Assembly: GCA_004123355.1 (NCBI GenBank)
Contig: SCHM01000003.1
Span: forward strand, 7,211,058-7,275,057
Direction of reading: 5' to 3'
Length of the DNA stretch: 64,000 nucleotides
Origin: Amphirosellinia nigrospora
Taxonomy: Eukaryota; Ascomycota; Sordariomycetes; Xylariales; Xylariaceae
In this document: piece after piece, positions 25,393-40,557 of the stretch
Layout: each line of letters starts with the position of its first letter
Position numbering within the stretch: the stretch's first letter is position 1
Translations under genes and position numbers: made by a program
The notes under the pieces: model-generated
Seen by the model: the letters and a program-made list of their open reading frames with translations, nothing else
The model's database searches: none
Told to the model about the DNA's origin: nothing

Positions 25393-28300
25393 TATTATAT
25401 ATAAAGCTTTTTAAATTTTTTTAAATATTATACTAATAAATAATTAAAGCAAAATTACTATATTATTAATAATAGCTATTGCTAAACTTATTAACTTTAT
25501 TAAAGTTTTTTATTTATATTTTACGCTTTTTACTTTTAATAATATTATATAGTTTTAAAACTTTATACGTTTAAAAAATAATAGCGCTATTAAAGTTTAT
25601 AGCTTTTTTACTAGGAGTTAAGTTTATAAAGCTTTTATATTAACGTTATATATAAACGTACGTATATTTTTATTTATTTATTTTATACAAATAATTTTTA
25701 ATATATTTTTAGTTAATTTATTTTATTATATAATAAAAAAAAAAAATATAATCGCTTTTGCTTTTTCGTATAATATTATTTTCTAAATATTATTAACTAT
25801 TATTTTCGCTAATATATAAGCAAAATTTATACGTTAAAAAAAATATTTCTATATAATTTTGTTTAAAATTATAGCTAAATTATCGTTTATATTAAAACAG
25901 TTTATATAGCAGTTATATTAATTATTAAAATATTTTATTTAACTAATATTATATAATATTAAGTTTTTAAAACAGCGTTTATAGCGCTTATATATAACGA
26001 TTGTATAATATTTATTATTTTTATTATATATAGTTTAAATTTAAAAAGAAAAAAAGAAATTAATCGTATATATTATTTTTCGGGGTATAAATTTTAATTA
26101 TTATTTTTACTATAATTTTCTAACTTTTTTACTGCTTATATATAATATTTGCTTTTTTAAATATATTATAATATATTACTTTTATATATATTTAACTATT
26201 ATTTATTATATAAATATACTTTTTATAGTTTTTTAATAAATATTTTAATTTATATAAATAGCTTATTTATAAAAACTAAAGTTTTAAATATTTAGTTTAA
26301 CGTACGTTTAATAAATATATTAGCTAAATTATTTTTACTATTAATTTATTATATTTTAAAAATTTTTTTTTTTTATATAATTTTTAAAAAAATATAATAT
26401 TTATTATTAATTTTTTTTTTAAATTATTTTTAGCTTAATTAAATAATTATATAATAATTTAAAATTTAAAGATAAATAAATATTAAAAATAAATTAAATA
26501 TTTTTATAATTTTTTAAAATATTATATAAAAAATAATAATATTATTAAAACCGTTAATTATATTATATAATTTATTAGCTAAAATATTTTATATAATTTT
26601 TTTATATTTATTTAAATTTTAGTATATAATATTATTTTAATTTTAAAATTTAAGTTTGCTATATTTTTCGTATAAACTTTAACTATAAATATAATAATAA
26701 ATTTAAACTATAAAATTATATTTATATTATTTATAAATAATCCGTTTATAAAATAAAAAGCTTTATATAATAAAAATCGAAAAAATAAACGTAAGCTTTT
26801 TAATAAGTTGTTTTTTTATTATTTAATCCGCTTATTTAATACTTTAATATTATATAATTATAGCTTAATAATTTAAACTATAATAATAAAATTATATATA
26901 GTTTTAAATTAATATATACTATTAATATATATTTTTAGTTTATTAAAAAATATAAGCTTAAGCGAATTTTTTTATATAAAAATTAATTTTAGTTAAATTT
27001 TTAGTTTAGTTTTTTTAAATTATTATATATTTTATTCGTACAAAAAATTTTTTTACTATTAAACTCGAATAAATATTTAAAAAATAAATTTTTTTAAGCT
27101 TTATATAAAGTTTTATTTATTTAAGTTTTTTTTTTCGCGCAATAAAAAATCAATAAAAAAACTTAATATATTATTTATTTATATTTTAATTATTTTAAAA
27201 ATATTTAAACTATTATATATAATTAATAAATATAAATTATATATAAATATTTATATTTTAAGTTTTTTTTAATAATATTAATAATATATTTTAAATTAAT
27301 ATAGTTTAAATTTAGTTAAACTATATAAAAGTTATATAATATATAAAATAGTTTTTAAAAAATATTTTTTTTTAGTTTTAAAAATAAATAAATATAAATA
27401 TTATATAATAATTTATTTTTTAATTAAATATAATTTAAATAATATTTTTAAGCTTATATAAAGCTTTAAAATTTTATATAAAAATAAAACTAATTATTAA
27501 GATTAACTATTAGTTTATTTATTAAATTATTAATAATTAAATTAAAATAATATTTTTTTCGATATTATTATTTTTATATAATAAGTTTAAACTTTTTATA
27601 TAGTTTTATAGTTTTTTTTTAACTTTTTATATAAATAAAACTTAAAAATATATTTTTTTTATAAATATTTAATTATATATAATAAATTTAAAAACGCTTT
27701 ATATAATAAGTTTATTAATTTTATTACGTTTAATTTTTTAAATAGTTTATTAAAAGTTATAATAATTTTATTTGTATATAATTTAATTATTAGTTTTAAA
27801 GCTTACTTTTTTTTTTTTATTAAAAAAGTTTATAATATTTAAATATTATATAATAAATATATTTAAACGTTATATAATAATAAAGCTAAATTTTTTTTTT
27901 TTAGCTAATTATGTTTTTTTTAATAATTATTAGCTATATAAATTATATATTATTTTAGTTTAAATTATCCGCTTAAATATTTTTTATATAATAATATAGT
28001 TTAATTTATATATATTAAAAACGTATTAATTTATTAATCGAAGCTATAATTATATTTAATTTTTCGATTGTTTTAATTTATACGGTTTTTTTTTTTATTT
28101 TTTTTTTTATATTAAAATTTCGTTTCGAAAAAAAAATATAAATATATTATATAAAAATAGTTTATTTCGCTTATTAATTATATAATTAATTTTAACTTTT
28201 ATATAGTTTTTATATAAATTTTTATTATTTTTAAATAACTATTTTTTTATATAAAAAAAAATAAAAAAGATTTTTATTAATAAAAAATAAACTTTAAAAA

Positions 28301-31300
28301 TAAAAAAGTTAATATAAAACTATTAAGTTTAATAATATTATTTAATGCTTTATTATTATTTATAAAATTAATTTATTATTATATTATAATTTTTTCTTAA
28401 AAAATATATATATATTTAAATAGTTTATATATTTATTTTATTTATTATTATTTAATATGCTTTAATAAATATTTTATAATATTATACGTTAATTATTTTT
28501 AATATTTTTTAAATTTATTTAATAAAAAATTTATTTTAAAATTATATATAATATTATTTAAAAGTTTTTAAAATATTAATTTAATATTTATATAATATTT
28601 TTTATACGTTTATATAAATATTAATTTTAAAAAATCGCCGCTTAAAATAATATAGCAACATTAATAATATATAATACGTTTTATTACTTATTATATAATA
28701 TTTATAATTATTTCGTAGTTAAATTTATAGTTATTTTTAATTATAAATTTAAATTATTATAAAGCTTTATTATACGTTTAATAATAATAATAAATTTTTA
28801 AATTTTTTTTAAAATAAATTATTTAATTTTATATTTTATACGAAATAATATTTTATATAATTTTTTTATATAAAAATATTTAAATTATTTATATAAATAG
28901 CGTAGTTTAGTTTTTATAAAATAATTAGCTATTTTATATAAGCTAATATTAAAAAACAAATAGCTTTATTTTATATAATAAAAATATATTTTTGTTTTTT
29001 TATATAATAATATTTTTTATATTAAAATATATTTTAAGCAGTTTATATTTTTTAAAAAAATAAAAATAAAATAAAAATATTTAAAATATAAAATATTATA
29101 TAGCTAATTTAGTTATTAATTTTTATTTAATTAAAGTTATTATATAGTTTTTATTAAAGTTTATTTTAGCTATTTTAAAAGTTTAAATAATTTTAGTTTT
29201 TAAGTTTTTTATATATAAGTTTTTATTTATAGTTTTTTTATAGTAAAAAATTTTAAAGCTTTTATATTTTAAATAAATTTTAATATTTATATAATATTAA
29301 TTATTAAATATAAATAAATTAAATAATTAATTTATAATTATTAATTAAATATTTTTTTTTATTATATAATATATAAATATATTGTTTATAATATATTATA
29401 TAATATTTTTATTTTATATATCTGAATTTTTTTTTTTTTTTATTATATATTTAAATAGCTTTTATATTTAATTAAATAAGTTAAAAATTTTTAAAATTAG
29501 TTTATTTTTAAATATTATTTCGTACGTATTAAAATATTAATTTTTCGCGCGAAACTTTTTTAAAAAATATAATTAGTTAATAATTTTTTTTTTTAATAAA
29601 TAAAATATTTTTTATTTATACATAAGTTTTTCGGAAAATAGCTATTTATATAATTTTAACTAATATATTATTTTTAAAAATTTTTAAAATATTATATAAT
29701 ATTTTTATATTGTACGGAATAATAATTAATTTAGTTATATTATTAATTTATATAATAAAATCTTTTATTTTTTATATAAAATATTAAATTATTAGGTTTT
29801 TTTTAATTTAAAAATATAAACGAAAATTTAAAAAAAATCTTTTATATATAAGTTTTTAAAAAATAAATACTATTTTAAATTCCGGAATATTTTTATATAC
29901 GCGTATAATAATTATATTTAAATAAATTTTTTTTAAATATTTTGCTTTAAATATTTTTTAAGCTTTAAATAGCTTATTAATTATAATTTCTAATATTTCG
30001 TATAAAAATAGGTTTTTTTTTATTTATATATTTATATAAAAATAATATTAGTTTAATCGGTTTAATATTAATTATAATTTATAATTATATTAAAATATAT
30101 ATTTATAATATTATATGTTTTTTTATATATAATTAAAACTAATATAATATATATAATAATTTTTTATATAGTTAATTAATATTATAAAAAATATAATATA
30201 AAACTAATTTTTTATAATTTTAAACTTTTAATAATAATTAACGAATTATTATATTTTATTATAAAATAAGTTATATAGCTTTCCGGAGTAGTTTTTTTTT
30301 TTTTGCTAAGTTTTTAAAAAAATTTAATATTTTATAAATAAAATAGCTTTATTTTAAATATTATATATAAAAAAGATCTAAATTTTAAATAAAAATACTT
30401 TTATATTTAGTATTATATAATAAATAAATTATTTTAAAATTTAAAAAAATTTTAAAAAATTAAATATTTTATTATATATTAAAATAAATATTTTTTGCTT
30501 ATATAAAAAAATAAATTATTAATTAAAATAAATAATAAATAACGTTTAATAATTATAAAAATTTTTAAAACTTTATTTTTAATATTTTATTTTATATATT
30601 TTATTATTTAAAATTAAAAGGCTAGCTTTTAATTATATATATAAGTTATTTTATAGCTGTTTTTTTATTTATTTTTTTATTTTTTTTTTATTTGTTTTTT
30701 TATTTAAAAAAAAAAATTATAAAGTTATTTTATTATATAAAAAAACTTTATTAATTTTAAAATTATTAATTTAGCGTAAAAAACGTAAATATTATTTAAA
30801 ATAATTATATAAAAATTTAAAATCTATACGCTAAAGTATATTTATTTTTATAAATTTATAATACGGTTTTTTTTTAATTATTTTATAAGTTTTTAATTTA
30901 AAACGCTTTTTATATAAAAAACGTTATAAATTTTTTAATAATTTAAATATTAATTTTATTAAATATTTTAAGTTTTATTATTTTAAAATTTTCTATTAAT
31001 ATTTTTTAAAAGTTTTTTAAATTATATAAAATATAATTATATTTTATATATAAATATACTATTTATATATTATATTTTTATAATAGTTATTTAAAATTTT
31101 ATAAAATATTTTATATATATAAAATTAATAGTTTTTTATATAAAACTTAAAAATATACTAGTTTTTAGGCGATTTTTTAACTATACTATTATATAAAATA
31201 TTAGCTAAAAAATAAAAATTGCTTTAGCTATTTTTTCGAAAATATAGCGTTTTTATACGTTTGTTTATATTAACTATTATACGATTAGTTATTATTTTTT

Positions 31301-31582
31301 ATTATATTCGAAAATATTATAATAAAAAAGTTATTAAATTATATACGAATTTTTATATAGTTCGTATAATAATAATTAAAAAATAATATAATTACGCGCT
31401 ATTAATTAAACTTCTATATAAAAATATAATATTAAAGTACGTTAAAATAATTAATTTTTTTTTTTATTAATATAGTACTAAAAAAACTAAAATATAATAT
31501 AAAAACGTAGTTTATATAACTAGGTTTAAATTTTATTTTTATTTTTACTAATTTATATTTTTTAGCTAAAAATATTAATTAA

Positions 31583-31865
31583 TATTAAATAACTAAAAAA
31601 TATAATATTATATATAAAAATAAAATAAATATTAATATATATTAATTTATTTTTTTTAACTATTTATATAAAAGCTAGGCTTTTATATAAAGAATTTTTT
31701 TATATAAAAAAATTCTACTATAATATACTATATAACTAAATTAAGCAAATATATTAGCTTAACTTTATTATATAAATAATTAATATTATAATTAATAATT
31801 AGCTATTATACGTAATTAATACTAATATATTAACTTTATACGTAAATAATACTATAATTATAATA
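31583..31865. repeat. Right LTR of E4
   Basis: This 283-bp LTR is followed directly by the GCTAA target duplication and the resumed E3 sequence. Confidence 0.9.
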
Positions 31866-34800
31866 GCTAAACTATATAAAAGTTATATAATATATAAAAT
31901 AGTTTTTAAAAAATATTTTTTTTTTAGTTTTAAAAATAAATAAATATAAATATTATATAATAATTTTTTTAATTAAATATAAGCTTAAATAATATTTTTA
32001 AGCTTATATAAAGTTTTAAAATTTTATATAAAAATAAAACTAAATATTAAAATTAATTATTAATTTATTTATTAAATTATTAATAATTAAATTAAAATAA
32101 TATTTTTTTTAATATTATTATATTTTTATAATAATTTAAATTTTTTATATAGTTTTATAATTTTTTTTTTAATTTTTTATATAAAATAATATTTAAAAAT
32201 ATATTTTTTTTTATAAATATTTAAATTATATATAATAAATTTAAAAACGCTTTATATAATAAATTTATTAATTTTATCATGTTTAACTTTTTAAATAGTT
32301 TATTAAAAGTTATAATAATTTTATTTATATATAGTTTAATTATTAATTTAAAAGCTTATTTTTTTTTTTATTAAAAAGTTTATAATATTTAAATATTATA
32401 ATAAATATATTTAAACATTATATAATAATAAAGCTAAGTTTTTTTTTTTTAGCTAATTATATTTTTTTTTAATAATTATTAGCTATATAAATTATATATT
32501 ATTTTAGTTTAAATTATTTATTTAAATATTTTTTATATAATAGTATAATTTAATTTATATATATTAAAAATATATTAATTTATTAATTAAAGCTATAATT
32601 ATATTTAATTTTTTAATTGTTTCGATTTTATATAGTTTTTTTTATTTTATTTTTTTTTTTTTATATTAAAACTTCGTTTTAAAAAAAATATAAATATATT
32701 ATATAAAAATAGTTTATTTTATTTATTAATCGTATAATTAATTTTAACTTTTATATAATTTTTATATAATTTTTATTATTTTTAAATAATTATTGCTTTT
32801 TATATAATAAAAAAATAAAAAAATTAATATAAAATTATTAAATTTAATAGTATTATTTAATTTTTATTATTATTTATAAAATTAATTTATTATTTATATA
32901 TATATCGATTTTTTTTTAAAAATATTATATATACGTTTAAATAGCTTATATATTTATTTTATTTTATTTATTACTTAATATATTTTAATAAATATTTTAT
33001 AATATTATACGCTAGTTATTTTTATATATTTTTTAAATTTATTTAATAAAAATTTATTTTAAAATTATATATAATATTATTAAAAGTTTTTAATAAATAT
33101 TAATTTAATATTTATATAATATTTTTTATATTTTATATAAATATTAATTTTAAAAAATTATTTTAAATAATAATAAATAATATATAATATATTTTAATTA
33201 TTTATTTATATAATATTTATAATTATTTCGTAATTAAATTTATAATCGTTTTTAATTATAAATTTAAATTATTATAAAGCTTTATTATATATTTAATAAT
33301 AATAATAAAATTTTTAGATTTTTTTTAAAATAAATTATTTAATTTTATATTTTATATAAAATAATATTTTATATAATTTTTTTATATAAAAATATTAAAT
33401 TTATATAAATAATATAATTTAGTTTTATAAAATAGCTAGCTATTTTATATAAGCTAATATTAAAAAATAAATAGTTTTATTTATATATAATAAAAATTTT
33501 TTTATTTTTTATATAATAATATTTTTTATATTATTAAAATATATTTTTAAATAGTTTATATTTTTTAAAAAAATAAAAATAAAATAAAAATATTTAAAAT
33601 ATAAATATTATATAATTAATTAATTATTAATTTTATTATATTAAATAATATTATTATATAATTTTTATTAAAGTTTATTTTAATTATTTTAGAAGTTTAA
33701 ATAATTTTAGCTTTTAAGTTTTTTTATATATAAGTTTTTTATTTATAATTTTTATAATAAAAAATTCTAAGCTTTATATTTTAAATAATATTTTAATATT
33801 TTATAAATATTTAATTATTAAATATAAATAAATTAAATAATTAGTTTATAATTATTAACTAAATATTTTTTTTTTTTATATAATATATAAATATATTATT
33901 TATAATATATTATATAATATTTTTATTTTATATATTTAAATTTTTTTTTTTTTATCGTATATATTTAAATAGCTTTTATATTTAATTAAATAAATTAAAA
34001 ATTTTTTAAAAGTTAATTTATTTTTAAATATTATTTTATATATATTAAAATATTAATTTTTACGCGAAACTTTTTTTAAAAAATATAATTAATTAATTAG
34101 TATTTTTTTTTTAATAAATAAAATATTTTTTATTTATATATAAGTTTTTTAAAAAATAATTATTTATATAATTTTAGTTAATATATTATTTTTAAAAATT
34201 TTTAAAATATTATATAATATTTTTATATTATATAAAATAATAATTAATTTAATTATATTATTAATTTATATAGTAAAAATTTTTTATTTTTATATAAAAT
34301 ATTAAATTATTAGGTTTTTTTTAATTTAAAAATATAAACAAAAATTAAAAAAAATCTTTTATATATAAATTTTTAAAAAATAAATACTATTTTAAATTTT
34401 AAAATATTTTTATATATATATAATAGTTATATTTAAATAAATTTTTTTTAAAATTTTATTTTAAATATTTTTTAAGCTTTAAATAATTTATTAATTATAA
34501 TTTTTAATATTTTATATAAAATAAGTTTTTTTTTTATTTATATATTTATATAAAAATAATATTAATTTAATTAGTTTAATATTAATTATAGTTTATAATT
34601 ATATTAAAATATAATTTATAATATTATATTTTTTTTATATATAATTAAAACTAATATAATATAATAATAATTTTTATATAATTAATTAATATTATAAAAA
34701 ATATATATAAAATTAATTTTTTATAATTTTAAGCTTATAATAATAATTAATAAATTATTATATTTTATTATAAAATAAATTATATAGTTTTTTAGAATAA

Positions 34801-36077
34801 TTTTTTTTTTTATTAAATTTTTAAAAAAATTTAATATATTATAAATAAAATAGCTCCGTTTTAAATATTATATATAAAAAAAATTTAAATTTAAATAAAA
34901 TATTTTTATATTTAATATTATATAATAAATAAATTGCTTTAAAGTTTAAAAAATTTTTTAAAAAACTAAATATTTTATTATATATTAAAAATATAATATA
35001 TTTTTTATTTATATAAAAAATAAATTATTAATTAAAATAAATAATAAATAATATTTAATAGTTATAAAAAGTTTTTAAAATTTTATTTTTAATATTTTAT
35101 TTTTATATAATATTTTATTATTTAAAATTAAAAAGCTAGCTTTTAATTATATAATAAGTTATTTTACGGCTTTTTTTATTTGTTTTTTTATTTAAAAAAA
35201 AATCGTAAAATTATTTTATTATATAAAAAAACTTTACTAACTTTAAAATTATTCATTTAACGTAAAAAATATAAATATTATTTAAAATAATTATATAAAA
35301 TTTAAAATTTATATATTAAAATATTTATTTTTTATAAATTATATATAGTTTTTTTTTAATTATTTTATAAGTTTTTAATTTAAAACGTTTATTATATAAA
35401 AAACGCTATAAATTTTTTTAATAATTTAAATATTAATTTTATTAAATATTTTAAGTTTTATTAATTTAAAATTTTTATTAATATTTTTTAAAAGTTTTTT
35501 AAGCTATATAATAATTAATTATATTTTATATATAAATATGCTATTTATATATTAATTTTTTTATAATAACTATTTAAAAGTTTTATAAAATATTTTTATA
35601 TATATAAAAGTTAATATTTTCGTATAAAGTTTAAAAATATATTAATTTTTTAAGCGATTTTTTTAGATATAATTTTATATAAAATATTAGCTAAAAAAAT
35701 AAAAAACTATTTTAACTATTTAATTATTTTTTAAAAATATAATATTTTTATACGTTTATTTATATTAACTATTATATAATTAATTATTATTATTTATTAT
35801 ATTCGAAAATATTATAAATAAAAAATTATTAAATTATATTATAAATTTTTATATAGTTTATATAATAATAATTAAAAAATAATATAATTATACATTATTA
35901 ATTAAACTTTTATATAAAAGTATAATATTAAAATATATTAAAATAATTAATTTTTTTTTATTAATATAATATTAAAAAAACTAAAATATAATATAAAAAA
36001 TATAGTTTATATAATTAAATTAAAATTTTATTTTTATTTTTATTAATTTATATTTTTTAGCTAAAAATATTAATTAA

Positions 36078-36363
36078 TATTAAATAGCTAAAAAATATAA
36101 TATTATATATAATAATAAATAAAATAAATATTTATATATATTAATTTATTTTTTTTAACTATTTATATAAAAGCTACGCTTTTGTACGGAAAATTTTTTT
36201 ATATAAAAAAATTCTACTAAATATATTATATAACTAAATCGGGCGGATATATTAGCTTAATTTTATTATATAAATAATTAATATTATAATTAATAATTAG
36301 CTATTATATATAATTAATACTAATATATTAACTTTATATATAAATAATACTATAATTATAATA
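36078..36363. repeat. Right LTR of E3
   Basis: This 286-bp LTR is followed directly by the TTTAT duplication and the resumed E6 sequence. Confidence 0.9.
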
Positions 36364-38304
36364 TTTATAATAATTTTATTAATATAAATAATATTTAATC
36401 GTTTTTAATTAATTTTTATAAAATAAACGTTACTATAATAATTTTATTTATAATAAATAAAATATTAACTTTTTATTATTAATAATTTTATTTGTTTAAA
36501 ATTAAGCTTAATATATACTTTTTATTTATTATTAATAGTTTTTATTTAAATAATATATATATAATATTTAAAATATAATTTTTAATAATTATTATTTTAA
36601 AAATAAGTTTTAAATACTATATTAGTTATAGCATTTTTTTTGTTTTATTAATAGTTTTATTTTTTTTTTTTTTTTTTATTATTATTTTAAAAAGTTTTTT
36701 TATTATTAATAGTTATATATAATAATATAATTATAATATTTTAAAAAAATATATTTAAATCGTTAAGTTTAATAATATAAAGCTTATTTAAATGTTAAAA
36801 TAATATTATATATATTATATTTATATTTAGTTTTATTAATTTATATTAGTTTAATTTATTAAATAAATTAAATTTTAAATTTAAAAAACTTATTAAAAAC
36901 TTTTATTATAAAATATTTATATTATAAATATATTTTTTTATATTTATTAAAGTTATAATATTAATTATATAAATATTTTAAAATTTTATTATAAATTATT
37001 AATATAAATAAACTATTAAAGTTATAGCTTTAAATAAATAATACTAAATTTTTAAATATAATTTTTTTATATAATTAATAATATAATTAATTTGTTTTTT
37101 TTTGCTTAATTAATAGTTAATATTTTTTAAGCTTTTTTTTAAAAAATATAAACTAATATTTAAACTTAACTTTAAATTTATTATTTATAAGCTTATTAAA
37201 AAAAAATAAAAAATATTTAATTTTAATAAATTAATTTTTGCTAGTTATAAACGTTTTTATTATATAAATCGCTTTAATATAAATAATTATTAAAATATTT
37301 TTATGCTTAAAATATAATATAATAAAATAATTATAAATTGTTTAATAATAAGTTTAATTTTTATAAATTTTATAAAAACAGCTAATTAAACTTTATTTTT
37401 AAATATATTAATAATTTTTTATTTTTTTATATTTTTACGTAAAATAGTTCGGTTATTTTTTTTAAAGCAATATTATATATTATAGCTTTATTTATTAAAA
37501 TTTAGCTTTATTTAAATTATAGTTTTTTTAAATATAAATAAAATAACAAATTATTTTATTAAAATAATATTTTATATTTTATAATAATATTTATAATTTT
37601 TATAATATTATATAAATTTTTAATAATATTATTATTTATAATAAATAAAAAAATTTAATTTTATATTTATTAAAAAAAATATTAAAGTTTTTTTTAAATA
37701 TTTTAATAAATTAAATAATTATTATAACCGAATTAAAAATAAACTACGTTTTTTATTTTAATATAATAATAATATAAAAAAAATTATAGCTTTTTTATTC
37801 GTTATAAAATATTTAATAAACGTTTTAACTTTTATTTTTATTTTTTTTATTTTATATAGTTTATACGTATAAATTTGCTTTTTATAATTAAAGCAATAAA
37901 TCGCTTATAATATTCTATAGTTTTATTATTTAATAAAATATTATATTTATTATATTAATATATAAGTTTTAAGTTTAATTAATTATTATTTTTTTTTTGT
38001 AGCTTTTAGTTATAATATATTTTCGATTAATTATTTTATTTATTATTTAATAAACAAATTAATAAAACTTATTTAAAAATCGCGCTTAAATATATTATTA
38101 TTAATAAAGCTTATTTTATATAAATATTCTTTAGTTATATAATTTATATTAAATTATATTAATCGCTAAACTATAATGATTATTTTTTATTAAAAGCTTT
38201 TTTAAACATTTTATTATATAGTTAGTTAAACTTAACTAATTTGGTTTTTTTTTATTTTATAAAAATTTATTATTTTTTTAAATAATAATATAATCGAAAT
38301 AAAA

Positions 38305-38563
38305 TATTATAATAAATATAATATAAATAAAAAGTTTAAATATTTAATTTATTTTATATTAAAAGCTAATATTTTATTTAAAAAAAAAAAAAAAATACTA
38401 ATATATTAATTTATAAATAATAATAATTATTTATAAATATATACTTTATACCGCTTAATATTATTGCTTTATACCGCTTAGCTTAATATTATTATATATT
38501 TTTATAAAGTAGCTATAATATAGCTATAGCTTTAAATAAGTGGGTTAAAAAAGTGGGGCTATA
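38305..38563. repeat. Right LTR of E6
   Basis: This is a 259-bp repeat that keeps GTGGGGCTATA at its end where the left copy is mutated. It is followed by the duplication ATAAT. Confidence 0.88.
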
Positions 38564-38565
38564 AT

Positions 38566-38645
38566 AATTACTACTATAATTATAGCTATAGTTATAGCTA
38601 TAATTATAGTTATAGTTATAGTTTTAGCTATTATTATAACTATTA
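38566..38645. repeat. Short tandem TATAGT/TATAGC-type repeat
   Basis: Repeated TATAGCTATAGTTATAGC-like hexamer units start right at the right end of E6, in the resumed E2 sequence. A copy of the motif (ATAGCTATAGC) also lies inside the E6 LTR. Confidence 0.6.
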
Positions 38646-40260
38646 TTATGTTTTTTATTTTTATTATTATGTTTTTTTTTTATAAATATTTTTTTATTAT
38701 TTTTTTATAATAGCTATAATTTTTATTATAATCGTTATTATATTATTTATTATATTTATTATTAAAATAATAATAATATTTATAATAAAATTAATATTTA
38801 TTTTTAATTAATAATAATTAAAATATTTATAATTATTATATTTAAAACGTAAATTTTAAAAGTTTTTATTATTATTTTTTAAATAATTATAAAAAGTTTA
38901 ATATTTAAAAACTTATATTTTGCTTTTTATTTTAATCCGTAATATATTTTATCGATTTTTTTTATATATTTGTTTAAATATTTTTTTTTAATAAATAAAT
39001 ATAATTAATAATTATTTTAACTTATTAATTATAAATATTTTTATAATATTTTATTAATTAAAATTATTTTACGCTAAAGTTTTATTTTTATAAATATATT
39101 ATAGCTTATATTAAACAAATTAAATAAATATATTTTATTTATTTTATTATATTAAATAAAAAAAAATTATTTTTAAAAAACTTTTTTATAACGTATTTAA
39201 AATATATTTTAAAACGTTTTTTTAGCTTTTTAAATATTAAGCTTAAGCTTATTTTTATTAAATATAATAATTAATATGCTTAATTTTATTATTTATTATA
39301 AAAAAGCAAAATTTATAAAAAAATAATTAAATAGTTTTAAAATTTAATTATTATTTAATAATTTTATATTATTAAGCTTATATATAATTTAAATATATTA
39401 AAAAATATATATATATTTATAAAATAATATTTTTTTATTTATAATAATTTTTTTATTTTTTAAGTTATTTTAATTAAAGTTTAAAACTTTAATATTTTTA
39501 TATTTAATTTTATAAATTTTTTTATATAAATATAAAAATAAAGTTTTATAATAATAACGTTTATTATAATTATAGCTATTAAAGCTAGCTTTATTGTTTA
39601 ATAAATTTAAATTATTATTAAAATTGTTTGCTTTTTATTGTTATTTTTATTATTATTGTTTGTTTCGATTAAAAAATATATTTTAATATTTTTTATAATA
39701 CTTTTAAAACAATAAAAAAGAAGCAAAAGTAAAAGTATTATTGCTACGCTTATTATATTTAAAAATAAAAGCGGGAGCATTATTATTATTTTTTTTATTT
39801 ATAGCTAATTATTAAAGTTAATTGCTATATTATAAAAAGCTTATTAATCCGATATAATTAAAAATAAAATATTAATAAAAATATAATATTAATTTTTTTA
39901 AAATTTTATAAAAGCATTAAAATTTTAATTTATTTATATAATTAAGTTAAATTTATTATTAATTTATTTAATATTTTTTTATAGCTTTTTTATATTTAGT
40001 TTAATTTAATTTTATTTAAAATTATTATTTTATTATTATTTTAAAAATATATTTATAGTTTCGGCGTTAAATTTTAAATATTAAATTAATTTTTTAAATA
40101 AAAATTTTATAAGTTTTTAATTTATTATTATTAATTAAGCTTTATTAATATTAATATTAATTTTAGTTATTTTTATATTAATTTTATTTTTTTTGTTTTA
40201 TTTCGACTTTTTAAATTATATTATCGGACGATTTATAAGCGTTTTTAATAAAGCTTATAT

Positions 40261-40557
40261 TAGTTATAGATTTGTAGGCTTTAGTGGTTATGCTTTATTA
40301 TTAGCCATAGCACTTATAATTTTTATTTGTAATAACTGCTATTTATAGTAAATGCGTAATTATTGTTTGTAATAAATATAATTATAGTAAATAAAAGCAA
40401 GCATTAATAATAAATATAGCTATTTTATGCAAATATTTAAACAGCTATTTATATTATAAATTTAAACTTTTTTTTTTTTTATTTTATTTATAAATTTTAT
40501 ATATAATATATTATATATACTAAAGCTTTGTTTTTTTAAGTATATAAAGCGTAACTA
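40261..40557 (+). repeat. 5' LTR of E5
   Basis: This is a 297-bp repeat with moderately retained GC in the first 100 bp (TGTAGGCTTTAGTGGTTATG). It is collinear with 46689-46982. Confidence 0.87.

Larger units (their letters stand above)
24534..31865. mobile_element. LTR retrotransposon fossil E4, same family, inserted in E3
   Basis: E4 is bounded by LTRs 24534-24814 and 31583-31865 and perfect duplications GCTAA (24529-24533 and 31866-31870). The E3 sequence resumes exactly after the duplication, and E4 itself carries the uninterrupted version of that site near 27310-27325 (TTTAGTTAAACTATA). In several stretches it retains more C and G than the flanking E3 halves. It is a broken fossil and the youngest member of the five-deep nest. 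Confidence 0.92.
21735..36363. mobile_element. LTR retrotransposon fossil E3, inside E6
   Basis: E3 is bounded by LTRs 21735-22018 and 36078-36363 and perfect duplications TTTAT (21730-21734 and 36364-36368). Once E4 is subtracted it measures about 7.3 kb, the same as E4. Its two halves (22019-24533 and 31866-36077) align in order with the interior of E4, so both belong to one family. A T-run follows the left LTR, suggesting - orientation. It is a broken, heavily RIP-mutated fossil. Confidence 0.92.
16819..38563. mobile_element. LTR retrotransposon fossil E6, inside E2
   Basis: E6 is bounded by two 259-bp LTRs (16819-17077 and 38305-38563) and perfect duplications ATAAT (16814-16818 and 38564-38568). 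E3 lies inside it. Its own sequence is about 7.1 kb in total. A T-rich run directly after the left LTR suggests that the polypurine tract is on the left and the element reads on the - strand; this is a weak inference. The interior is RIP-saturated and unreadable. It is a broken fossil. Confidence 0.88.

Noticed and set aside
21735-36363. Simple tandem duplication of 2.8-kb and 4.5-kb units
   Set aside because: The LTR order, the GCTAA duplication and the uninterrupted site inside E4 fit one element inserted in another.
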